Positions 16,894 to 24,308 of a DNA stretch of 64,000 nt are shown piece by piece. Numbering within the stretch: the stretch's first letter is position 1; each line of letters begins with the position of its first letter. The stretch comes from Nonomuraea longispora (GTDB lineage Bacteria > Actinomycetota > Actinomycetes > Streptosporangiales > Streptosporangiaceae): the NCBI RefSeq assembly GCF_004348345.1, contig NZ_SMJZ01000009.1, positions 17,982-81,981 of the forward strand, in the 5' to 3' direction. The position numbers and the translations under genes were made by a program. Below the pieces are notes generated by a model that did no database searches, had not been told where the DNA came from, and saw only the letters and a list, made by a program, of their open reading frames with translations.

Positions 16894-18518
16894 GCGTGCT
16901 GCGGGAGGCACGCGAGTGGCTCTCCCAGGATCCCGACCCCGACACCCGGGCCGAGCTCACCCGCCTCATCGAGGAGGACGACCTGGCCGCGCTGGAGGAC
17001 CGCTTCGGCGCCCGGCTGGAATTCGGCACGGCGGGTCTGCGCGGCGAGCTCGGCGCCGGCCCCAACCGGATGAACCGCGTCACCGTCATGCGCGCCGCCT
17101 CCGGCCTGGCCACGGTGCTCGGGCCCGGCAAGCACGTCGTCATCGGCTACGACGCGCGGCACAAGTCCGACGTGTTCGCCCGCGACACGGCCGCCGTGCT
17201 GACGGGCGCCGGGGTGCACGCCTCGCTCCTGCCCTCCACCCTGCCCACGCCCGTGCTGGCCTTCGCCGTACGCCACCTCGGCGCGGACGCGGGCGTGGCG
17301 GTCACCGCCAGTCACAATCCGCCGCGCGACAACGGCTACAAGGTCTACTGGGCCGACGGCTCCCAGATCGTGCCGCCGATCGACCGTGAGATCTCGGCCG
17401 CCATCGACGCCGTGGGCCGCGTCGACCAGCTGCTGATCGACGGCCCCGGCACCCTGACGGAGCTGGGCGAAGGCATCATCGACGACTATCTCGCCGCGGT
17501 GAAGTCGCTGCCGCTGGGCGAGGCCCGTGACCTGAAGGTGGCCTACACGCCGCTGCACGGGGTGGGCGCGGCCACGCTGACGGGCGCGTTCCTGGCCGCC
17601 GGGTTCGCCTCGCCGCTGGTGGTCGAGGAACAACGCGACCCCGATCCCGACTTCCCCACGGTGCCCTTCCCCAACCCGGAGGAACCGGGAGCGATGGACC
17701 TGGCCGTGGCCCTGGCCGCCAAGGTGGGCGCGGACCTGGTCCTGGCCAGCGACCCCGACGCCGACCGGTGTGCGGTGGGCGTGCCGCTGCCCGGCGGCGG
17801 CTGCCGCATGCTGACCGGTGACGAGGTCGGGGGCCTGCTGGCCGAGCACGTCATCACGCACACCACCGGCGACCGCATGGTGGCCACCACCATCGTCTCC
17901 TCGACGCTGCTCGGCAGGATCGCGCGGGCGCACGGCGTGCGCTACGGCGAGACGCTGACCGGCTTCAAATGGATCATCAAGGCGGGTCCCGGGCTGGTCT
18001 TCGGCTACGAGGAGGCCCTCGGCTACAGCGTCGGTTCCGACGCCGGCCTCCCGGTCAGGGACAAGGACGGCATCGGGGCGGCGCTGGCGGTGGCGGGCAT
18101 CGCGGCGACCGCCAAGCGCGCCGGGCGTACGCTGCTGGACCTGCTCGACGACCAGGCCCGGCGCTACGGGCTGCACGCCACGGAGCAGCTCTCCTTCCGG
18201 GTGTCCGACCTGTCGCTGATCGACGGCGCCATGGCGCGGCTGCGCGCCGCCCCGCCGACGACGCTCGGAGGGCGCGCGGTGTCGCGGGCGGACGACCTGT
18301 CCAGGGGCATCGGCGACCTGCCGCCGACCGACGGGCTGCGCTACACGCTGGCGGGGGACGCCCGCGTGGTGGTGCGTCCCTCGGGCACGGAGCCCAAGCT
18401 CAAGTGTTACCTGGAGGTGGTCGTGCCGGTTGCGGGCGAGGTGACCGAGGCGCGCGCCGGAGCGGCCCGCGAGCTCGACCTGCTGAAGACGGAACTCACC
18501 GCCCTGCTCGACCTCTGA
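16890..18518 (+). CDS. Phosphosugar mutase (PGM2-type, probable phosphopentomutase role)
   Basis: Alpha-D-phosphohexomutase family protein of 542 residues. The active serine is Ser141 in TASHNPPRDNGYKVYW, the magnesium loop is DPDADR at 288-293, the sugar-binding loop reads GYEEALGYSVG, and the phosphate-binding loop near the C-terminus is RPSGTEPKLK. N-terminal FGTAGLRGELGAG matches the PGM2 branch, whose members isomerise pentose 1- and 5-phosphates or glucose phosphates. Coupling to the purine nucleoside phosphorylase argues for ribose 1-phosphate to ribose 5-phosphate. Genome annotations often call this family phosphomannomutase. Confidence 0.92.
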   Translation: MSVLREAREWLSQDPDPDTRAELTRLIEEDDLAALEDRFGARLEFGTAGLRGELGAGPNRMNRVTVMRAASGLATVLGPGKHVVIGYDARHKSDVFARDTAAVLTGAGVHASLLPSTLPTPVLAFAVRHLGADAGVAVTASHNPPRDNGYKVYWADGSQIVPPIDREISAAIDAVGRVDQLLIDGPGTLTELGEGIIDDYLAAVKSLPLGEARDLKVAYTPLHGVGAATLTGAFLAAGFASPLVVEEQRDPDPDFPTVPFPNPEEPGAMDLAVALAAKVGADLVLASDPDADRCAVGVPLPGGGCRMLTGDEVGGLLAEHVITHTTGDRMVATTIVSSTLLGRIARAHGVRYGETLTGFKWIIKAGPGLVFGYEEALGYSVGSDAGLPVRDKDGIGAALAVAGIAATAKRAGRTLLDLLDDQARRYGLHATEQLSFRVSDLSLIDGAMARLRAAPPTTLGGRAVSRADDLSRGIGDLPPTDGLRYTLAGDARVVVRPSGTEPKLKCYLEVVVPVAGEVTEARAGAARELDLLKTELTALLDL

Positions 18519-18535
18519 GGATCGTTACTCTCCGT

Positions 18536-18569
18536 TATTCCAGCGGAACGTACGGTGATATTCCAGCGG
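18536..18569 (+). repeat. Short direct repeat TATTCCAGCGG
   Basis: Eleven bases, TATTCCAGCGG, occur at 18536-18546 and again at 18559-18569, a 23-bp shift, just after the phosphosugar mutase gene. They open a stretch up to about 18950 with visibly lower GC than its surroundings and no believable gene (one 16-codon frame starts at 18780). Function unknown; a binding site or relic of insertion are both possible. Confidence 0.45.
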
Positions 18570-18950
18570 GTCCGCAACACGCCGACGCGGGCCCGCCATA
18601 AATTTTACTCAGGCCACCCGCAGGCCCTGGTGACACACCTCGGAGAATGGCATCGCATTTCCGTTCTCATTCGCTCTCCATTTCTCGCCGATAAATCCCG
18701 GCACGTCACGCGTACATCATCACCGGCGGTAGATGTAAAACGCCGGTTATCCTGTCGCGCCCTACGGAGAATGACACGATGAAGGCCCTCTCCCGCTCAG
18801 CCGCAAAATCCCCTCATACCTCCCCATAGCGCTTCATCCCACCCGAAGCCATCAATTATTCTCAGTTCACACGCAAACCCGTCCCACACACCGCACAATC
18901 GAGTCATTTCACCGCCACAGCGGGCCCCGGTAGCGGGGACATTCGGCCGT
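18570..18950. other. Low-GC intergenic stretch
   Basis: About 380 bp with T/A-rich patches such as AAATTTTACTC near 18600 and ATCAATTATTCTCAG near 18850, unlike the flanking GC-rich genes. No frame here has good codon use or a recognisable domain. It separates the phosphosugar mutase operon from the accessory stretch and may hold promoters for the possible RNA that follows. Confidence 0.4.
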
Positions 18951-18965
18951 TTCACCTGTACAATT

Positions 18966-19155
18966 GCAGTCATGACCTTGGGTCCGAGCTTGTGGACGCA
19001 AGGCCGAGAAGGGGCACGGCGGCCCGCCTCGACGCGAGCAGGCCCTGCCCCCTCCTCTGATTCCGGATGATTGTCCGCTGACTCCAGGTGGGCGCCGGAA
19101 AACCGTTGGAAGAAGAGGTCTCCTGGGCAAACGGGAGACCTCTTCGTCTTTCTCC
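18966..19155 (+). ncRNA. Candidate structured leader or small RNA
   Basis: A TACAAT hexamer at 18959-18964 can serve as -10 element. Downstream come a hairpin CCTTGgGTCC/GGACgCAAGG (18976-19003), a second stem GGGGCA/TGCCCC (19011-19051), and a strong terminator (19112-19145). A leaderless 32-codon frame begins at 18973 (MTLGPSLWTQGREG). This arrangement suits either a stand-alone small RNA or an attenuator with leader peptide ahead of the tiny ORFs at 19173. It does not match any RNA family I can name. Confidence 0.35.
19112..19152 (+). terminator. Strong rho-independent-like terminator
   Basis: Perfect 12-bp arms GAAGAGGTCTCC (19112-19123) and GGAGACCTCTTC (19134-19145) around a ten-base loop, followed by GTCTTTCT. 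It ends the possible RNA unit above. The stem contains GGTCTC/GAGACC, the same six-base core as the palindromes near 19.8 and 21.4 kb, but its loop and flanks differ. Confidence 0.75.
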
Positions 19156-19172
19156 CGAACGCACGGAGACAA

Positions 19173-19300
19173 ATGCAGAAGGCTCGTTCACGCCCCGGTC
19201 ACCTAGCGTGAGCACGAGCCGTCATGCCATGCTTGCCGCACTACGAGGAGCTCTCGCTCTCCTGTTTGCCCAGGAGTCGAGAAACACGAGCGCCTCATAG
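19173..19300 (+). other. Two overlapping tiny ORFs after the terminator
   Basis: A 12-codon frame (MQKARSRPGHLA, 19173-19211) starts a few bases after GGAG, and its TGA overlaps a GTG opening a 30-codon frame (MSTSRHAMLAALRGALALLF, 19208-19300). The four-base GTGA overlap is the type seen for coupled genes. The second peptide has a hydrophobic middle. Neither resembles a known family; they may be regulatory peptides or chance frames. Confidence 0.3.
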
Positions 19301-19398
19301 TCCCGGCGCCGAAAAGCGGTCGCATTCCGTGTCGCGCTTCGACGCATCACCTGGAGTCACGACCAAACACTGACATATCCGGATTCAAGGAGGTCGCG

Positions 19399-19761
19399 AT
19401 GGCGACATCGCCCGCACGTTCCCGCAGCAGCCGCCGCCCACAGGCCCCCGCCCCCGTTCAGCCGTCCGGCGGGACCGCGTCCTGGGCGATCGCATTCATG
19501 AGCGCGCTGGCCACCTACCCGGTCTTCGTGGAGATGCTGCTTCCCCAGGGCTACAGCCTGTGGGTGGCCGTGGCCGTCGCGTCCGCGGCCTGCCTGGGCG
19601 CGGGCCGGGCCACGCAGATGATGTCGTCCGGCCCGGCCCGCCAGGGCGCGGCCGGCGCCGTGCTCACCCCTTCGTTCATCGCACGGGTGGCGACGCTGGT
19701 CATCCGGGCCGCCGTCACACCGCGCCTCCAGGACAACGACCCGCCGGACACAACGCCATAG
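19399..19761 (+). CDS. Hypothetical small membrane protein
   Basis: Protein of 120 residues with no family I recognise. The start is well supported by AAGGAGG seven bases before the ATG. After a basic, Pro/Ala-rich N-terminus (about 26 residues) two hydrophobic segments follow, WAIAFMSALATYPVFVEMLL and SLWVAVAVASAACLGAG, then an amphipathic C-terminal part. It looks like a two-pass or hairpin membrane protein. It stands alone, upstream of the palindrome-flanked ATPase. Confidence 0.6.
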   Translation: MATSPARSRSSRRPQAPAPVQPSGGTASWAIAFMSALATYPVFVEMLLPQGYSLWVAVAVASAACLGAGRATQMMSSGPARQGAAGAVLTPSFIARVATLVIRAAVTPRLQDNDPPDTTP

Positions 19762-19836
19762 CCGTTCTGGGGCGCTCAGGCAAGGCCCGCCCGTGGTTGA
19801 ACCACTGGTGAACCATCCACAGGTGGATGCACCAAC

Positions 19837-19866
19837 GTCGGTGGTCTCATCCGTGAGACCACCGAC
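19837..19866. repeat. Palindrome P1 of the GGTCTCA family
   Basis: Perfect inverted repeat with 13-bp arms, GTCGGTGGTCTCA at 19837-19849 and TGAGACCACCGAC at 19854-19866, separated by TCCG. It is the longest of five related palindromes around the ATPase gene and lies about 80 bp upstream of its start. Confidence 0.85.
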
Positions 19867-19909
19867 CCGCTCTGGGCCACAATATGCCCACCTTGATACC
19901 AATAGCTGC

Positions 19910-19933
19910 GTTAGTCTCATCGTTGAAACTAAC
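19910..19933. repeat. Palindrome P2 overlapping the leader of the ATPase gene
   Basis: Inverted repeat GTTAGTCTCA (19910-19919) and TGAAACTAAC (19924-19933), nine of ten pairs, with a four-base TCGT spacer. It ends at the GGAGG of the ATPase ribosome binding site, so a protein bound here, or the RNA hairpin, would block expression. Same core layout as P1. Confidence 0.8.
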
Positions 19934-19943
19934 CGGAGGAACG

Positions 19944-21353
19944 GTGGAACCCTTCATCGGCAGGCGACGAGAGCTGGCTGCCCTCGCGCGTGCGCTCGAA
20001 AAGACGAATCGCCGTCACTTCGATCGGCCCGGACGCGCACTCCTGATGAGAGGACGCCGCCGGGTCGGAAAATCCAGGCTGGCGGAGGAGTTCATCCGGC
20101 AGGCGCAGGTGCCTCACCTGTACTACACGGCGACGGGGCAGACGCTCCGTGAAGAACTCCACATCTTCACGGACGAGGCGTCATCGTCGAACCTCCCCGC
20201 CGCTTCCGTCTTCGATGTCGAGCACCCCGAATCGTGGCACGACGCGCTTTCCCTCCTGGCACGCGCCCTGCCCGAACACTCCCCTAGCATCGTGGTCATC
20301 GATGAGCTCCCCTACCTTGTCAAGGCAGATCCCACGCTGGAGAGCGTGCTGCAGAAGCTCTTCGACAGGGAGTTCTCGAGACTGCCGGTCCTGCTTCTCC
20401 TCATCGGCTCGGATCTGTCGATGATGGAGGCCATCAACACCTATGGCCGCCCCTTCTACCAGCGGGCCGCCGACTTCATCGTGGGCCCCCTCACACCGTA
20501 CGACGTCGGACAGGCTCTTGATCTGCCCCCTGAGGCGGCGTTCGACGCACACCTGGTTTCAGGCGGGTTGCCGATGATCTGTGAGGAGTGGCCCAAGGGC
20601 GCCCCACTCTGGGCATATCTGGAGCAGGCACTCCACGACCCGCTGTCGGCTCTGGTCGTCAGCGGCGAGCGGGCCCTCGCCGCCGAATTTCCACCAGAAG
20701 CGCATGCCCGCCAGACCCTGAACGCCATCGGGTCGGGCCAGCGCACACACTCCAACATCGCGGCCGCCACCCAGGGGATTTCGCGCGCGACGATGAACCG
20801 CGCACTTCAGCTTCTGCTCGAGAAGCGCATGATCGCTGTGGACCGGCCCTTGTCGACGCGCCCCTCACGAGAGTCGCGCTACCGCGTCATCGACTCTCAC
20901 TTGCGCTTCTGGATTCCCTTCATCGCCAACCGCCTGACGGACATCGAACGCGGCCGGGGAGACAAGGTCCTGGAGCGGATCCGCAGCTCTTGGACATCAT
21001 GGCGCGGAGTCGCCGTCGAGCCCCTGATCCAGGAGTCGCTTCGCCGTATGGACGGCCTGCCCGAGGCGACGGGAGCGATCGGAGGCTTCTGGACCAGGAC
21101 CAACGATCCGGAGATCGACATCGTCGGCGCAGACCGGGAGCCGGTCGCTAAGCAGATCACGATGGTCGGGTCCGTCAAATGGCTGGAGAACCGCCCGTTC
21201 GATCATCATGACCTGAGCGAGCTCATCGTCCACCGGTCCAAGATGCCCGGAGCCGACTCCTCCACGCCGCTCTACGCCGTCTCCCGCAGCGGCTGCGAGG
21301 TGGAGGGCGTCACGCACATCACCGCTGAACACCTGGTCGACGCCTGGCGATGA
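19944..21353 (+). CDS. P-loop ATPase with C-terminal DUF234/PD-(D/E)XK-like domain
   Basis: Protein of 469 residues of the archaeal-type ATPase family. It has Walker A GRRRVGKS (37-44), Walker B IVVIDE (116-121), a sensor region LLLIGSDLSMMEA, a winged-helix segment (SNIAAATQGISRATMNRALQ) and a DUF234 domain with LRFWIPFIANRL. In the C-terminal nuclease-like core EIDIVG (Asp392) is kept, but the usual GExK is GSVK (Ser410, Lys412), so cleavage may be lost. The GTG at 19944 follows GGAGG. Role unknown; relatives are often mobile or conflict-related. Palindromes of one sequence family flank it on both sides. Confidence 0.82.
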   Translation: MEPFIGRRRELAALARALEKTNRRHFDRPGRALLMRGRRRVGKSRLAEEFIRQAQVPHLYYTATGQTLREELHIFTDEASSSNLPAASVFDVEHPESWHDALSLLARALPEHSPSIVVIDELPYLVKADPTLESVLQKLFDREFSRLPVLLLLIGSDLSMMEAINTYGRPFYQRAADFIVGPLTPYDVGQALDLPPEAAFDAHLVSGGLPMICEEWPKGAPLWAYLEQALHDPLSALVVSGERALAAEFPPEAHARQTLNAIGSGQRTHSNIAAATQGISRATMNRALQLLLEKRMIAVDRPLSTRPSRESRYRVIDSHLRFWIPFIANRLTDIERGRGDKVLERIRSSWTSWRGVAVEPLIQESLRRMDGLPEATGAIGGFWTRTNDPEIDIVGADREPVAKQITMVGSVKWLENRPFDHHDLSELIVHRSKMPGADSSTPLYAVSRSGCEVEGVTHITAEHLVDAWR

Positions 21354-21360
21354 GCACGGA

Positions 21361-21380
21361 TGGTCTCAGCGATGAGACCA
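21361..21380. repeat. Palindrome P3 just after the ATPase gene
   Basis: TGGTCTCA (21361-21368), spacer GCGA, TGAGACCA (21373-21380): eight-base perfect arms with the same core and four-base spacing as P1 and P2. It begins eight bases after the stop codon at 21351-21353. Confidence 0.85.
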
Positions 21381-21410
21381 ACGCCGAATCAGGTCCGCAA
21401 GAAACCGGGG

Positions 21411-21449
21411 TTGAGACCAACGGATCGGGTTGGTCTCAACCATGAGACC
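21411..21449. repeat. Palindromes P4 and P5, overlapping pair
   Basis: TTGAGACCAA (21411-21420) pairs with TTGGTCTCAA (21430-21439) across nine bases, and GGTCTCA (21432-21438) also pairs with TGAGACC (21443-21449) across ACCA. The middle half-site is thus shared by two palindromes. The array stops four bases before the stop codon of the GyrI-like gene on the other strand, so it could also act as its terminator. Confidence 0.8.
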
Positions 21450-21452
21450 TGG

Positions 21453-21950
21453 TCAGACGATGCGGAACTGCAGGTCAGTGTCCCAGTTGTGCATGTCCGG
21501 CTCGGCTCTCGGGTCGGTCCGGAAGAGTTCGAGGCGGCAGCCCCAGTGCTCCGTCCCGTCCTTCTCCGTGATGTCCCAGGCCAGCCCCTGCTCAGCGCCC
21601 CACTGCAGCAGCGCCTCGATGACGCCGAAGAGCTGGTCGGGGTGGCCGTGGTGCGACTCGGTGGCGTAGCGGCCCGCGGGCAGGGAGGCGGCGAAGATGT
21701 CGCCCTCGCCCTCCACCGGCCCGCCCACCGGCACGCCCACCGGCACGCCCGCCTGCACCACCAGCCGGTCCTCCGGCAGGTTGATGGCCTCGTACCTGAG
21801 GAAAGGCGCACCCGCGGGAGCGTGGCCTCGGTCGGCGAGCCAGCCGACCATCTCACCGATCCGGTCGGCGACCAGGCCGAAAGTGGTCATGGTGATGGTC
21901 CCGCGCACCCCGACGTAGGGCCGCTCGGGGAATTCGACGATCTGTGGCAT
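21453..21950 (-). CDS. GyrI-like small-molecule-binding domain protein
   Basis: Stand-alone effector-binding domain of 165 residues (SHV/GyrI fold). It opens MPQIVEFPERPYVGVRG, a strand typical of the family, with LPAGRYATESHHGHPDQL and WGCRLELFRTDP following. Such proteins bind lipophilic cations or drugs, alone or as the ligand domain of MerR and AraC regulators. AAGGAGG lies eight bases before the ATG. Last gene of the MerR / sigma / GyrI operon; the first gene also carries a GyrI-like domain, so the same class of ligand may be bound twice. Confidence 0.8.
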   Translation of the reverse strand: MPQIVEFPERPYVGVRGTITMTTFGLVADRIGEMVGWLADRGHAPAGAPFLRYEAINLPEDRLVVQAGVPVGVPVGGPVEGEGDIFAASLPAGRYATESHHGHPDQLFGVIEALLQWGAEQGLAWDITEKDGTEHWGCRLELFRTDPRAEPDMHNWDTDLQFRIV

Positions 21951-21967
21951 GTTCTGTTCCTCCTTCA

Positions 21968-22693
21968 TCAGCGTGTACGGAGCGGCGCCGCGAAACTCAT
22001 CGGCAGGCCGAAGAACGGGAACAGGCCGGGATCCAGGAAGGTGGCCTCGCCGGCGATGCGGCCGCCGGCGACGTCGAGAACCACCAGGGCGAACGGCTCG
22101 CCGTACAGGTACTGGCCGAAGGCCGGGGAGCCGTTGGCTCTGACCGGCAGCAGGCGGGAGCCCTGGCACGGGGCTTGGCCGCTCGCGGCGGCCGCGGTCA
22201 GGACCGTGTGGATGTGCTCGCGCCCGCGCAACCACCACGCGAACGGCGGCATCTCCGACGTCGCGTCCTCGTGCAGCAGCGACACCAGCGCGGCCACGTC
22301 GTACCGCTCGAACGCCGACACATAGCGGGTCAGCAGGCTCTCGTCCACCGTCTCGTCGGCCTGCCCGGCCGGGTCGAGCACCTTGGCGTCCGGGACGGGC
22401 TGGATCCAGCGGCCGTGCGGGAGCGGCTCGCCCAGGGCGTCGCCGGGGGTGGCGGCGGGCCCCAGGTCCATGGCGCGGGCGCGGCGCTGCGAGCCTCTCA
22501 GCATGTCGAGGCAGACGTTGGTGGCCAGGTGGAACAGCCACGTGCGCAGCGTGCCCCGAGCCGGATCGTAGGTCTGCCAGGCTCTGACGAACGTCTCCTG
22601 CACCGCGTCCTCAGCCTCGAAGCCCGAGCCGAGCATGCGGTAGCAGTAGCCGGTCAGCGCCACCCGGTGGTGTTCGAGCTCGACGTCGGTCAT
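21968..22693 (-). CDS. ECF sigma factor-like protein with SnoaL domain, region 4 missing
   Basis: Protein of 241 residues. Region 2 is intact (LTGYCYRMLGSGFEAEDAVQ, RTWLFHLATNVCLDMLRGS) and is followed by the GRWIQPVPDAKVLDPAGQ linker seen in the sigma-70 subfamily 5 group. A SnoaL-like domain comes immediately after (LLTRYVSAFERYDVAALVSL, MPPFAWWLRG). The roughly 90 residues holding region 4, the -35-binding HTH normally between these blocks, are absent without a frame break near 22340-22380. As it stands it could bind core polymerase but not a -35 element. Its ATG overlaps the MerR gene stop (ATGA). Confidence 0.82.
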   Translation of the reverse strand: MTDVELEHHRVALTGYCYRMLGSGFEAEDAVQETFVRAWQTYDPARGTLRTWLFHLATNVCLDMLRGSQRRARAMDLGPAATPGDALGEPLPHGRWIQPVPDAKVLDPAGQADETVDESLLTRYVSAFERYDVAALVSLLHEDATSEMPPFAWWLRGREHIHTVLTAAAASGQAPCQGSRLLPVRANGSPAFGQYLYGEPFALVVLDVAGGRIAGEATFLDPGLFPFFGLPMSFAAPLRTR

Positions 22694-23508
22694 CCGGCCG
22701 GCGTCACCTCGATCTGGAGCTCCGTCACCCATTCGTCCGGGTTCTCCGGGCAGTGCAGGGAGACCTCCCTGGCCAGCGCGCGCGAACGGTAGCCGTGCTC
22801 CTCGATCCAGTGGGCCAGGGTCTGGAACGTCTTCCCCACCTCCTCCATCGACCCGTGGTGGATGATCGTGGCCGCCGTCTCGATAGCCGGCAGGTCGAGG
22901 ACCTGGAAGTCGTGGTGGCCGGGCGCCGCGGACACCGGCAGGCAGGCGTGGACCATGACGGAGCCGTCGTCCCGCTCCTCGTAGTAGGCGACCCCCGGGC
23001 CCACGACCTTGACCGCGGCCTCTTCCACGCGGCGGCAGATCTCGGCGAAGAGAGGCTGGATGACCGGGCCGATGTCCTCTCCCTCGTAGCTGGCCGCCCT
23101 GGCGCTGAGCTCGGCGACCCTGATCGGGGCGACGCGCTTCAGCACGACCTCCGCGCTTTCCATGTAGCCCTCCGTCTCGATGGTCCGCAGGCGTGCCTCG
23201 ACGCTGCGCAGCCTGGCCAGGTCGGTGTTGATCCGGGCTTCGAGCTGGGCGCGGCGCATGCGTACCATGCCGTGCAGCTCCTCCGTGCTGACCTTGTCGT
23301 CGAGGATGGCCCTGACCTGCTCCAGGGTGAAGCCGAGGTCCTTGACCGCGACGATGCGGTTGAGCCGGGACAACTGCGCGGCCTGGTAGGAGCGGTAGCC
23401 GCTGACCGGGTCGACGTGCGCGGGGCGCAGCAGACCGATCGCGTCGTAGTGCCGCAACATGCGTACGGACACCAGCCCCAGCCTGGCGAACTCTCCGATG
23501 CTGAACAT
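22690..23508 (-). CDS. MerR family regulator with GyrI-like effector domain
   Basis: Regulator of 272 residues. The N-terminal winged helix reads MFSIGEFARLGLVSVRMLRHYDAIGLL with wing VDPVSGYRSYQ, followed by a coiled dimer helix (about 75-120) and a GyrI-like ligand domain. This is the BltR/BmrR layout, in which a bound hydrophobic compound switches on transcription. It is the first gene of the operon and lies divergent from the TetR gene with about 100 bp between. No cysteine pattern for metal binding is present. Confidence 0.9.
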   Translation of the reverse strand: MFSIGEFARLGLVSVRMLRHYDAIGLLRPAHVDPVSGYRSYQAAQLSRLNRIVAVKDLGFTLEQVRAILDDKVSTEELHGMVRMRRAQLEARINTDLARLRSVEARLRTIETEGYMESAEVVLKRVAPIRVAELSARAASYEGEDIGPVIQPLFAEICRRVEEAAVKVVGPGVAYYEERDDGSVMVHACLPVSAAPGHHDFQVLDLPAIETAATIIHHGSMEEVGKTFQTLAHWIEEHGYRSRALAREVSLHCPENPDEWVTELQIEVTPAG

Positions 23509-23588
23509 GACGTCTCCGGTTTAGGGCCTCACACGGTGTCAGAGTCAACTATGGCGATTTTTCGAGAGTTGGGGTAGCGTCCGAAACG

Positions 23589-23602
23589 ACCGAACGTTCG
23601 GT
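23589..23602. promoter_or_regulatory. TetR-type operator palindrome
   Basis: Perfect 14-bp palindrome ACCGAACGTTCGGT, eight bases before the ATG of the TetR gene, in the intergenic region shared with the MerR operon. Sites of this form are typical of TetR regulators of fatty-acid or phenylacetate-type catabolism. Autorepression is the likely function. Confidence 0.75.
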
Positions 23603-23609
23603 AGGAACC

Positions 23610-24308
23610 ATGATCACAGACCTCACCGACCCCGGCACGGACGCGCACGAGCGGATCAGAACGGCGGCGGTGCTGCTGTTCGCCCGGCAGGGTTACGCCG
23701 CGACGAGCATCAGGGACCTCGGCCGGGCCGTCAACATGACCAACGCCGGGATCTACCACCACGTGGGAAGCAAGGAGGCGCTGCTCGCCGATCTCATGCG
23801 CGTCGCCCAGCAGGGCCTGAACAGCGCCACGGAACGCATGCTCGCCACGGCCGGCGGCCCCTCCGACCGGCTGGCCCTGCTGATCGGCTCGCTCACCGCC
23901 GTCCACGCCTGCGCTCCCCTGACCACCAGCGTCATGGACGGCGAACTGCGCTCGCTCACGCCGGGCTCGGCCGCCCGCGACGAGATCATCGTCCTGCGCG
24001 ACGCGTACGAGGCCCACTGGAAGCGCACGCTGGCCGACGGCGTGGCGGAGGGCACGTTCCGAGTCGCCGACCAGAAGCTGACCCGTCTCGCCCTGATGTC
24101 CATGTGCACCGGCACCAGCGAGTGGTATCGCCCCGACGGGGACTCCACGCTGGAGCAGGTGTGCGCCGAGTTCGTCACGATCGGCCTGGCCGCCGTACGC
24201 GCCCCCGTCCAGGTCACTACAAGTCCTGACTTCTCCCTGCTGCCCGACCTTCCGTGGGAGCCACCGGATGTACAGCACGATCCCCGACCTGATGAGGCAC
24301 GCCGCTAG
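23610..24308 (+). CDS. TetR family regulator
   Basis: Repressor of 232 residues. The HTH occupies residues 15-60 (RIRTAAVLLFARQGYAATSI, then NAGIYHHVGSKEALL) and the rest is a helical ligand domain of the acyl-CoA-responsive type. It precedes an acyl-CoA ligase whose ATG lies 41 bp inside its 3' end, and then an enoyl-CoA hydratase, so a CoA ester is a reasonable inducer. A palindrome at 23589-23602 is the probable operator. Confidence 0.9.
   Translation: MITDLTDPGTDAHERIRTAAVLLFARQGYAATSIRDLGRAVNMTNAGIYHHVGSKEALLADLMRVAQQGLNSATERMLATAGGPSDRLALLIGSLTAVHACAPLTTSVMDGELRSLTPGSAARDEIIVLRDAYEAHWKRTLADGVAEGTFRVADQKLTRLALMSMCTGTSEWYRPDGDSTLEQVCAEFVTIGLAAVRAPVQVTTSPDFSLLPDLPWEPPDVQHDPRPDEARR

Noticed and set aside
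19112..19145. Terminator stem with GGTCTC/GAGACC as a sixth member of the palindrome family
   Set aside because: Only the six-base core is shared; arms, loop length and the T-rich tail mark it as a terminator. A link cannot be excluded but is not supported.
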